Part shown: positions 1-7,074 of the stretch, in pieces
Layout of the letters: each line of letters begins with the position of its first letter
Numbering within the stretch: the stretch's first letter is position 1
Assembly (NCBI RefSeq): GCF_900109855.1
Contig: NZ_FOBO01000009.1
Span: 1-64,000 of the forward strand
Reading direction: 5' to 3'
Source: Roseovarius tolerans
Lineage (GTDB): Bacteria > Pseudomonadota > Alphaproteobacteria > Rhodobacterales > Rhodobacteraceae
Length of the DNA stretch: 64,000 nucleotides
Made by a program: the position numbers and the translations under genes
The notes under the pieces: model-generated
Seen by the model: the letters and a program-made list of their open reading frames with translations, nothing else
Told to the model about the DNA's origin: nothing
Database searches by the model: none

Positions 1-955
1 TGGCGCGCGCAAGCTGACCTAACAGGCGATCCAGGCGGAACTGGCTGCGCTCATGAACGCCTTTTTCTGGCAAAGGCTCGGCGACGGACGGGCACACTAC
101 GTCTTCGATCCCGAGTTCTGCAATCCGGCGGCGGGTTGGGAGAAGGGTCAGGTTGAGAAGAGCGTGCGTGATGCCCGACATCGCCTATGGCAGGTCGCTC
201 CTGTCTTCCCAGACCTTGCTGCGCTGAATGAATGGCTGGAAGAGCGTTGCAAGCTGCTGTGGGCTGAGACGACACATGGCACACTGCCTGGCAGCATTGC
301 TGATGTTTGGGAGGCCGAGAAGTCTGCCCTGATGCCCCTGCCCACAATGTTTGATGGCTTTGTCGAAGAGAGAAAGCGCGTATCACCTACCTGCCTGATC
401 ACCTTCGACCGCACCCGTTATTCCGTGCCCGCCAGCTTTGCGAACCGGCCGGTAAGCCTGCGCATCTACCCCGAACGGTTGGTGGTTGTCGCCGAAGGCC
501 ATGTCATCTGCACACATCAGCGGATCATCGATCGATCCCACCGCGAGCCAGGGCGCGTCATCTATGACTGGCGCCATTATCTGGCGGTCGTTCAGCGCAA
601 GCCCGGGGCATTGCGCAATGGCGCGCCCTTCTTTGAGATGCCCGAACCCTTCCGCTTGCTGCAGGCCAAGATGCTGCGGCAGCCCGGCGGAGACCGTGAA
701 ATGGTCGATATCTTGTCACTGGTCTTGCATCACGATGAACAGGCGGTGCTCTGCGCAGTGGAATTGGCGTTGGAGGCCGGAGTGCCTACCAAAACCCATG
801 TGCTGAATCTGCTCCACAGGCTGCTGGATGGTAAGCTGACTGACCAGCCAGACGTGAACCCTCCAGCGGCCTTGTCGCTGAGCAAGGAGCCCGAGGCCAA
901 TGTCGCGCGTTATGATGGGTTACGCGTCCAGAAAGGAGCGCGCGATGCGTCATGA
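1..955 (+). pseudogene. istA: IS21-family transposase IstA, C-terminal remnant
   Basis: The open frame starting at 53 encodes about 300 residues matching the C-terminal half of IstA, including the GWEKGQVEK stretch that carries the last catalytic acidic residue of the DDE transposase fold. IstA is normally about 500 residues. In the same frame a TAA lies at 20-22, just upstream of ATG 53, so the N-terminal DNA-binding domain and first two catalytic aspartates are not part of this ORF. The residues between the stop and the conserved HYVFDPEFC segment do not look like normal IstA, which suggests an internal deletion or rearrangement. The 3' end overlaps istB by 11 bases, as usual for the family. 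Confidence 0.75.
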
Positions 956-1736
956 TCCCGCCGGCGCGGCCATCGTCATCATGTTGCGTAGCCTGAAAAT
1001 GCCAGGCATGGCGCAGGCTGTGCAGGACCTGCATGAGCAAGGATCTCCCGCATTTGAAGCCGCCATGCCGATCCTGTCGCAACTGCTCAAGGCCGAAATT
1101 GCCGAACGCGAGGTGCGCTCGACAGCCTATCACATGAAAGCCGCCCGCTTTCCGGCCTACAAGGACCTCTCCGGCTTCGATTTTGCCACCAGCGAAATCC
1201 GTGAAGCCCTGGTCCGTCAACTCCATCGCTGTGAGTTCATGGATGGGGCCGAGAATGTGGTGCTGATCGGCGGTCCCGGCACGGGGAAAAGCCATGTTGC
1301 CACCGCCCTCGGCATCCAGGCCATCGAGCATCACCGCAAGCGTGTTCGCTTCTTCTCGACGGTTGAACTGGTCAATGCGCTGGAGCAGGAAAAGGCACTG
1401 GGCAAGGCGGGAAAGATCGCCGAGGCGCTGGTCAAGACCGATTTGGTGATCTTGGATGAACTAGGATATCTGCCGTTCAGCGCCTCTGGCGGCGCATTGC
1501 TCTTTCATCTTCTGAGCAAGCTGTATGAACGCACCAGCGTCATCATCACCACCAACCTGAGCTTCAGTGAATGGGCCAGCGTCTTTGGCGATGCCAAAAT
1601 GACCACAGCACTGCTCGACCGTCTCACCCATCGCTGCCACATCCTCGAAACCGGCAATGACAGCTACCGCTTCAAGGCCAGCTCCGAAACAGCCAAGAAA
1701 AAGCGAAAGGAGGCAACAGCATTGACGCCATCATAG
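945..1736 (+). CDS. istB: IS21-family helper ATPase IstB
   Basis: This is a 263-residue AAA+ ATPase related to DnaC that assists IstA during transposition. The Walker A motif GGPGTGKS is at about residues 109-116, the Walker B-like [10 protein letters not shown] follows some 60 residues later, and the C-terminal part has the [10 protein letters not shown] sensor region. I chose ATG 945 rather than the upstream in-frame ATG 900 because a clear Shine-Dalgarno (GAAAGGAG) lies just before it and it overlaps the istA stop by 11 bases, the usual IS21 arrangement. The gene looks full length. With istA damaged it could only act in trans for related copies. Confidence 0.93.
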   Translation: MRHDPAGAAIVIMLRSLKMPGMAQAVQDLHEQGSPAFEAAMPILSQLLKAEIAEREVRSTAYHMKAARFPAYKDLSGFDFATSEIREALVRQLHRCEFMDGAENVVLIGGPGTGKSHVATALGIQAIEHHRKRVRFFSTVELVNALEQEKALGKAGKIAEALVKTDLVILDELGYLPFSASGGALLFHLLSKLYERTSVIITTNLSFSEWASVFGDAKMTTALLDRLTHRCHILETGNDSYRFKASSETAKKKRKEATALTPS

Positions 1737-1759
1737 TGCATAGAACATAACAACTGCGT

Positions 1760-1809
1760 GGGTCAGATCTCGATGAAAATGCCGGGTCAGTTCTCAGTGA
1801 CAATCAACA
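1760..1809 (+). repeat. IS21 right-end terminal repeats
   Basis: Two adjacent imperfect direct repeats start with GGGTCAG at 1760 and 1784 and share the pattern GGGTCAGNTCTCNNTGA. They lie between istB and the interrupted integrase gene. IS21-type elements carry several such transposase-binding repeats at each end. The exact last base is uncertain by two bases because the flank repeats the dinucleotide CA. Confidence 0.7.
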
Positions 1810-1902
1810 CACCAATCCCTTGATCTCGGCATCCCAGTACTTGTCGGTGCCGGATCGCGCCTGAGGCAATTTCTTGGCAAAGGTCTCTGAGAGCTTGGGC
1901 AT
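1804..1902 (-). pseudogene. Tyrosine-type integrase, N-terminal fragment cut by the IS21 element
   Basis: Reading minus from ATG 1902, the frame begins MPKLSETFAKKLPQARSGTD and continues to KYWDAEIKGLV before running into the IS terminus and a stop at 1804-1806. This is the conserved start of phage/island integrases with an N-terminal arm-binding domain (typically a K/R-rich start followed by a YWD..IKG strand). Only about 31 integrase codons remain; the rest, if present, would lie on the far side of the IS, outside the window. The gene is about 130 bases from a tRNA fragment, the normal place for an island integrase. It is below the length usually reported for ORFs. Family assignment rests on this short segment. 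Confidence 0.65.
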
Positions 1903-2032
1903 ATTTTGTCGGCTTTTTGTCGGATCTGAACTGAATCGTGGTACACGTCAGTGCATCAGCATCCACAATAAAAGTCAACAAATAGAATAACTAAGAATGA
2001 TCAGGAAGCTTCAGGAATAATATAGATTTTGT

Positions 2033-2069
2033 TTGGAAGGCTGAGGTCTTACCATTACACAACGCCCAC
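2033..2069 (-). tRNA. tRNA-Gly(UCC) 5' half, probable attachment-site remnant
   Basis: The minus strand from 2069 reads like the first half of a glycine tRNA: acceptor strand GTGGGCG, D-arm with AATGGTA, then the anticodon arm TCAGC-CTTCCAA with anticodon TCC. After position 2033 the sequence departs completely: the expected GCTGA stem strand, T-arm and CGCCCAC-type acceptor strand are absent and AT-rich DNA leads to the integrase start. A half tRNA ending in the anticodon loop next to an integrase gene is what a recombined attachment site looks like. It cannot be a working tRNA as it stands; an intact copy may lie at the other end of the element. Confidence 0.7.
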
Positions 2070-2125
2070 TCAACGGCACCGTTGTTAGTGGAGCATGAGG
2101 CGAGGGTCAAGACGCCAAGCGGCGC

Positions 2126-4192
2126 TCAATAATTCTGCGCCTTGCGGATGCGGTTCATGCGCCCCTCTTCGGTGATCGCACCGCCAAGCGTGGTCACGCC
2201 CTTGGCCTGCAAGAGATCGAGCATGCGCACAAAGACCTCGGCCGTGGCCACCGTGTCGCCCATGGCGGTATGGCGCGCCTCGGGCGGGATGGTGATACCG
2301 AAGCGGTCGCAGAGCGCGTCGAGCGTGTGCTGACCGGTGTGATCGAAGAGCCCTGCCGACATCAACACGGTACAGAGCACCGGATTGTCGAAGCGCCGCC
2401 CGATCACCTGCTCCTTGAGCCGCAGAAAGGCCAGATCGAACGGCGCGTTATGAGCCACCAGCACCGCGCCCCGACAGAACTCGTGAAACCGCTGCCCGGC
2501 CTCGGAAATGTCCGGCGCGCCATCAACCATCGCGTCGGTGATGTGATGCACCCGGGTCGAGGCGGGCGGGATGGCGCGACCCGGATTGACCAATGTGTCA
2601 AAGGTCTCGCCGCGCAGGATGCGGCCATTGACGATGCGCAGACCGGCGATCTGCACGATCTCATCCCCGCCGCGGGGCGACAGGCCCGTGGTTTCGGTGT
2701 CAAAGACCACGAAACTCAGATCCGACAGCGGCGTTTCGGCCAGATCGGTGCCGGGGGCCTCGGGCAGGTTGAAATCATAGAATTCAGGCCGCGCATCGCC
2801 GGGGGCCAGCGGGGCTGCCGCAGACGCCAGAGGAAGCACGATGCGGTGGCCATCCGCACCCGTTTCGGCCCAGAGATCGGTCTGATGCGCGGCCAGCGCG
2901 TCGCGCCCGGAATAGTCGCCATAGGCCTCGGTGAGCGGCGCGCGCAGCCAGCCGGTCAATTGCCCGTCGGTCACCGCCTCGCCCTGCCAGCCGAGGATCA
3001 GCCGGGTCTCGCCTGCCTCAACCTCCGCCGAGAGGGTCAGCGCGTCACGCGTGCCGTCCTCGGTCAGGTGCCGCGACAGCCGCGCCAAAAGCGTGGTCAC
3101 CGCAAAGCCGTCGCAGGCCAGCATCGCCTCGCTGCGGGTGATCCTGACATCCGTATTGGAATGCGCCCGCACCCCGTCGAACACATGGCTGACCGCGACC
3201 GGCGACATCGGCCAGCGGCGCGACTTGATCGCGGCATGACGGGTGCTGAAATCATCGAGACAGGAGAACAGCCGCGCCACCTCGTCCTCAATCCCCTGCC
3301 GCATCTTGGCGCGATCCTCGGGGGCGAGATCATCGACCGATTGCAGCACCTCCAGCAGCGCGCCGATGGTACCGGCGGGGCGGCGCACCCCCTCCATCAG
3401 GGCGGTGAAGAGGTGATCATGGGCGGCATGGGCGCTCAGATCCTCGGTGGCGTCGCGGAAGATCAGGACATGGCCCGACAGTTCCTCATCCGACAGGATC
3501 GGGCTGACGCGGCCCAACAGGAACCGCTGGCCATCGGCAGAGGCCGCGAGGAAGGTCTCGGCAGTAACCTCACCGCGCACGCGGGCCTTTTGCATCCGCG
3601 ACAGCGCATCCATCACCGGCTCTGGCCGCAGGAAGGCCGAGAGCGGGCGATCGAGGCCGATTTCGCCCAAGAGGTCCTGCGCCATGCGGTTATACAGCAT
3701 CACCCGGTTGTCGGGCGTGGCCACCACTGCGCCCTCACCCAGATCACGAAACAGCGCCTCGAAGAGCGCCTTTTCCCGGGCGATGCGAGCGGTCTCACGC
3801 TCGACCGCGCGTTGCCGCGCGGCGCGCGCCTCTGACAGCGCGGCGTTGATCGCGTTGGCGGCGGGGGCCAGCGTGCTGAGATGTTTGGCCTGCCCCTCGT
3901 CGATCTGCAAATCCACATCGGCGCGGGCGCGGGTGGTGAGTTCCGAGGCGAGCGCAAGGATCGGCTTGGCGACGTTTTCATCGAACAGCAGCCCGATCCA
4001 GGCCGCCAGCCCTAGCAGCCCGAGCGTCCCGATCAGCCCAGCGATCACGTAGCCATCGGGTGGCCCGCCCGCGCGGGAATAGCCAAAGATCAGCGCCCCC
4101 GCGATCAGCACAGCCCCGCCCAGCCCGAGGGCGGCAAAGAAGAGCGCAAAGCGCACACGCAGGCCAAGGCGCTTGGTCAGACGTTCGATCAT
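2126..4192 (-). CDS. Membrane PAS / degenerate histidine-kinase-like protein fused to DnaQ-type 3'-5' exonuclease
   Basis: The 688-residue protein has two transmembrane segments (about 14-38 and 48-72), a coiled linker, a PAS-like domain (about 145-255), a region shaped like a sensor kinase core (about 255-460) and a C-terminal DEDD exonuclease (from about 492). The exonuclease motifs are complete: FDTETTGL (ExoI), LVAHNAPFDLAFL (ExoII) and HTAMGDTVATAEVF (ExoIII with H and D). In the kinase-like part the phosphoacceptor box, normally HELRTP, reads EGVRRP, and no clear ATP-binding N box is visible, so kinase activity is unlikely. Start ATG 4192 overlaps the stop of the upstream response regulator gene, so the two are translationally coupled. 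Annotation pipelines usually call such proteins DNA polymerase III epsilon; it is not the replicative subunit. Confidence 0.85.
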   Translation of the reverse strand: MIERLTKRLGLRVRFALFFAALGLGGAVLIAGALIFGYSRAGGPPDGYVIAGLIGTLGLLGLAAWIGLLFDENVAKPILALASELTTRARADVDLQIDEGQAKHLSTLAPAANAINAALSEARAARQRAVERETARIAREKALFEALFRDLGEGAVVATPDNRVMLYNRMAQDLLGEIGLDRPLSAFLRPEPVMDALSRMQKARVRGEVTAETFLAASADGQRFLLGRVSPILSDEELSGHVLIFRDATEDLSAHAAHDHLFTALMEGVRRPAGTIGALLEVLQSVDDLAPEDRAKMRQGIEDEVARLFSCLDDFSTRHAAIKSRRWPMSPVAVSHVFDGVRAHSNTDVRITRSEAMLACDGFAVTTLLARLSRHLTEDGTRDALTLSAEVEAGETRLILGWQGEAVTDGQLTGWLRAPLTEAYGDYSGRDALAAHQTDLWAETGADGHRIVLPLASAAAPLAPGDARPEFYDFNLPEAPGTDLAETPLSDLSFVVFDTETTGLSPRGGDEIVQIAGLRIVNGRILRGETFDTLVNPGRAIPPASTRVHHITDAMVDGAPDISEAGQRFHEFCRGAVLVAHNAPFDLAFLRLKEQVIGRRFDNPVLCTVLMSAGLFDHTGQHTLDALCDRFGITIPPEARHTAMGDTVATAEVFVRMLDLLQAKGVTTLGGAITEEGRMNRIRKAQNY

Positions 4193-4569
4193 GCTCCCTC
4201 CTCCGCCAGAAGCGCGTTGATCTGCGCAGTCAGATCCGCCGCCGCGAAAGGCTTGGTCATGAAGGCATCGGCCCCCACCGCCATGCCCTTGCGCCGCTCC
4301 ACCTCGCCGCCGCCTGCGGTGATCATCAGCACCTTGATGCCCCTGAGGGCGGCGTCCCGGCGAATGAGCTGGCAAATCTCGTAGCCCGAACGCTCCGGCA
4401 GCATCACGTCGAGCACCACCAGATCGGGGCGCTCTTCGGCCAGCGCCTCAAGGGCTGCATTTCCGCTCGCCACCCGGCGCAGGGCATAGCCCGCCCGCCC
4501 GATCAGATGGGTGAGCGCCAGCGCGATATTATCCTCGTCCTCGACGAGCAGAACGGTTTTTTGCGACAT
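4189..4569 (-). CDS. Single-domain response regulator (CheY-like receiver)
   Basis: The 126-residue protein is a lone receiver domain with no output domain. Acidic residues D11, E12 and D13, phosphoacceptor D54 within LVVLDVMLPERSG, and the conserved lysine in MTKPFAA are all present, so it should be phosphorylatable. Its stop codon overlaps the start of the downstream PAS/exonuclease gene (ATGA), so the two are made together. The partner lacks a phosphoacceptor histidine, so the phosphate probably comes from another kinase or the receiver acts as a binding partner. Confidence 0.9.
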   Translation of the reverse strand: MSQKTVLLVEDEDNIALALTHLIGRAGYALRRVASGNAALEALAEERPDLVVLDVMLPERSGYEICQLIRRDAALRGIKVLMITAGGGEVERRKGMAVGADAFMTKPFAAADLTAQINALLAEEGA

Positions 4570-4603
4570 TGCGGGCCTCCTCTCCCGGTCATGTCCGACG
4601 CAC

Positions 4604-5110
4604 TCACGTCTGGCAGAGCGCCTCGCTCAGCGGATCGTCCTCGGCCATGCTCCTCCACGTGGCCTCGGACGGGTCGGCCAGCGCCGCGCCACTGACATCG
4701 GCGCGCGTAGCTTGCGCACAGTTCACAAGTTGCGGACGTTTTGCGGGCGGTGTCCAGCGTGCGAAAAAATAAAGGTCGGCCAACAAGATACCGGGGGCAT
4801 CGGGATTGGTCTGCACGCTCTCACGATCGAGCGCCATGATCCGCGTGGTCTGCGGGACGACATAGGTCCACGGCTTCCAGAACCGGGTTTCCTCGACCGT
4901 GACCAGCACCTCCACCCCTTCGGGCAGCCCGTCGGTGGTGCGGCCGGCCCAGCTATATTCCGACCAGATCGCATAGCCCAGCATGGCGATCCCGGCCATG
5001 ACCGGCGTGATCCATTTGGGCAGACGCCCGCCGCTCAGATGCCCCGCGATGAGGGCGAGACCGGCCGCGACCGCGCCTGCGGCGAATGTGGCGATGAGTT
5101 CAAAGAACAT
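4604..5110 (-). CDS. Hypothetical membrane protein
   Basis: The 168-residue protein has two N-terminal hydrophobic helices (about 3-25 and 33-50) followed by a soluble region with a possible beta-rich core (EGVEVLVTVEETRFWKPWTY). I do not recognise the family. It lies 3 bases downstream of the cNMP/CBS/DUF294 gene and upstream of the response regulator, all on the minus strand, and so probably belongs to the same transcript. Two cysteines near the C-terminus (NCAQATR and EALCQT) could form a disulfide if that part is periplasmic. No function can be assigned. Confidence 0.7.
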   Translation of the reverse strand: MFFELIATFAAGAVAAGLALIAGHLSGGRLPKWITPVMAGIAMLGYAIWSEYSWAGRTTDGLPEGVEVLVTVEETRFWKPWTYVVPQTTRIMALDRESVQTNPDAPGILLADLYFFARWTPPAKRPQLVNCAQATRADVSGAALADPSEATWRSMAEDDPLSEALCQT

Positions 5111-5113
5111 GGG

Positions 5114-6955
5114 TTATCCTCTTGCCCCGCGCGACTGCCCGAGGGCCGATTGCATTGTCTTGACCACCATGAAGGCATCGCGCAGGTGATTGCGCTCCAA
5201 ATCCGACAGATCGGACGGGTTCATGAAATTATCCGGCACCTTGCCGCCCGCGATCTGCGCCGCCTGATGGCGCAGCCGTGTCTCGGCGATGAGGTCATAG
5301 GCATCAAGCAGATCATGCGCGCCGCTTTCCGAGATCACGCCACACGCACGCGCGCCCTCGATCCGGTCGCGGGTGCCCGCCTCTTCCAGTGATCCCAAGA
5401 GCGCGTAGATCCGCCCCAGATCGACCACCGGCACGACGCCGGAATGCTTGAGGTCGATGGTGTTCTTGTGCTCACCCGAGCGAATGAGCGCAAAGCCCCG
5501 CAAAAGGCCCAGCGGCACGGTGTGCGTGAGCGCATTGGAGATCATGTGCGCCACGAAAATCGAGTTCTTCTTGGCCTGCGCCAGCACCTCGGCCTGCAGG
5601 TTCTCGAAGAGCGCCGTCTCGCCCGCGATGGCGCGCAGGTCGAACATGACCGAGGCCAGCATCTGCGCCTCGTTGTCGGGCTGCGCGATCCAGCGCGAGA
5701 AATAATCCCGCCACACCCGGCGCGGTTGGCGCCAGCGCGGATTAGTCGCCATCATGTCGCCGGGGCAGTAGAAGAACCCGCAGGTATCCAGCCCGTCGCT
5801 GACGAACTTGGCGAGATCGGCGAAATAGGCGTCGTGGCGCGCGGGATCGAAGGCATCATCCAGGATCAGGCAATTGTCCTGATCGCTGACGCCGGTCTGC
5901 TCGCGCCGCCCCTGAGAACCGCAGGCGGCCCAGAGGTAAGGAACTGGGGCAGGCCCCAGCCGTGTCTCGGCCAGCCGCAAGAGCCGCCTTGTGATCGCAT
6001 CGGTGATATCGGTGATCCGCCGAGTGATCGAGGCGGGCTTGACCCCAGCCTGCACCAGTTGCGCCAGAAGGCCCGGTACACGCTCCATCACATGGGCCAT
6101 GTCATCGGGCGTATCGGCATGGGTGATATCGGCGACCATATGGCTCGCCGTGGCGGCCTGTTGGCGGAAAAGGTCGGTCTTGCCGATCATGCCCACCACA
6201 CGGCCACCCTGCGCCACCGGCAGGTGATTGACCTTCAACTCCGACAGCAGCATCAGCGCGTCGAGGCCCAGACGGTTCGGCGCAATGGTCACCGGGTCGG
6301 GCGTCATCACCTGCGCCACCTTGATCTGCCCGTCCAGCCCCTCGGCCAAGACCTTGTTGGTCAGGTCATGGGCGGTGATGATGCCGGTCAACTGCCCCGC
6401 CTCCATCACCACGACCGAGGAAATCACATGATCGCGCATCAGCCGCGCGACATCAGTGATCGTCGCCTCGGGGCCACAAGTGACGGGATGTTTCGCCATC
6501 AGGTCCGAGACTTGAAGCGCGGTGAGGCCGGTCGCATAGGGGCCGGCATCCGAGGGGTCGGTGGGCCGCGCGCGGGCGAACCAGCGGGCGATCCCGTCGC
6601 ATTCCTCCATCAGCGCCAGGAACTCTGACCCGGGAATGAGGATGAGGCGCGCAGGCTCGGACGCGCGGGCGGTCAGTTGCGCGGTGCCGTCCCGCAGCAA
6701 GCCGCGCTCGCCCATGATATCGCCGGGGCCGCGATGCGACACGAGGTCATTGGCCCCGGTCTGAATATCGAACGCGCCCGAAACGATCACGTAAAGCCCC
6801 TTGAGCGGCGCGCCCTTGGCAAAGAGCGTCTCGTCCTGCGCCACCTCGACCGCCGTCAGACCGGTGGCAAGCCGCGCGCGCATTGCATCGGTCAGCGCGT
6901 CAAAGGGGGCCTGCGCACACAGCGTGTCGATCAGGGCGGGGTCGGTCTCGGGCAT
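5114..6955 (-). CDS. cNMP-binding / CBS-pair / DUF294 nucleotidyltransferase-like regulator
   Basis: The 613-residue protein has four parts: a cyclic-nucleotide-binding-type domain (about 1-130, with GDIMGERGLL), a CBS domain pair (about 150-275, with the LTGIITAHDLTNKVLAEG and VGMIGKTDLFR repeats), a DUF294 nucleotidyltransferase-like domain with ACGSQGRREQTG around residue 350, and a DUF294 C-terminal helical domain. This architecture resembles GlnD-like sensors of adenylate ligands; the substrate is not known. In many proteobacteria the same gene sits beside the DUF4212/ActP-like symporter, as here, which suggests control of organic-acid uptake or use by adenylate charge. A terminator lies between the symporter gene and this one. 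Confidence 0.88.
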   Translation of the reverse strand: MPETDPALIDTLCAQAPFDALTDAMRARLATGLTAVEVAQDETLFAKGAPLKGLYVIVSGAFDIQTGANDLVSHRGPGDIMGERGLLRDGTAQLTARASEPARLILIPGSEFLALMEECDGIARWFARARPTDPSDAGPYATGLTALQVSDLMAKHPVTCGPEATITDVARLMRDHVISSVVVMEAGQLTGIITAHDLTNKVLAEGLDGQIKVAQVMTPDPVTIAPNRLGLDALMLLSELKVNHLPVAQGGRVVGMIGKTDLFRQQAATASHMVADITHADTPDDMAHVMERVPGLLAQLVQAGVKPASITRRITDITDAITRRLLRLAETRLGPAPVPYLWAACGSQGRREQTGVSDQDNCLILDDAFDPARHDAYFADLAKFVSDGLDTCGFFYCPGDMMATNPRWRQPRRVWRDYFSRWIAQPDNEAQMLASVMFDLRAIAGETALFENLQAEVLAQAKKNSIFVAHMISNALTHTVPLGLLRGFALIRSGEHKNTIDLKHSGVVPVVDLGRIYALLGSLEEAGTRDRIEGARACGVISESGAHDLLDAYDLIAETRLRHQAAQIAGGKVPDNFMNPSDLSDLERNHLRDAFMVVKTMQSALGQSRGARG

Positions 6956-7038
6956 CGCCGGGCCTTTCGTGGGGTGTTCGGGATCAATAACCTAAAAGCG
7001 CCCAGTCATGGCCGAAAATATCGGCGGGCGGAAAACAC

Positions 7039-7063
7039 AGGGGCGGCGTTGTGCGCCGCCCCT
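7039..7063 (-). terminator. Rho-independent terminator after the symporter gene
   Basis: A perfect 10-bp inverted repeat (AGGGGCGGCG / CGCCGCCCCT) with a 5-base loop lies 12 bases beyond the stop codon of the symporter gene; on the minus strand it is followed by TGTGTTTTCC. It should end most transcripts of the acs-adk-symporter operon before the cNMP/CBS gene. Confidence 0.75.
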
Positions 7064-7074
7064 GCCCGGTTTGC

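Larger units (their letters stand above)
1..1809 (+). mobile_element. IS21-family insertion sequence, right part (left end outside window)
   Basis: The istA-istB gene pair with overlapping ends is the hallmark of the IS21 family. After istB come two imperfect repeats beginning GGGTCAG, typical of the multiple terminal repeats of this family, and the element seems to end near 1809, where the outward-reading terminus starts TGTTGATTGTCACTG. Immediately beyond that point a different reading frame, the start of an integrase gene, begins on the other strand, which places the boundary. The left end and target duplication lie outside the window. The istA part is damaged, so the copy is probably not autonomous. 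Confidence 0.8.

Noticed and set aside
1787-1981. 64-codon minus-strand frame starting MLTFIVDADALTC
   Set aside because: The integrase start is in a different frame of the same strand (ATG 1902) and explains the DNA better; this frame runs through the IS end.
2270-3835. A 521-codon open frame on the plus strand
   Set aside because: Antisense to the PAS/exonuclease gene, where domain motifs are intact.
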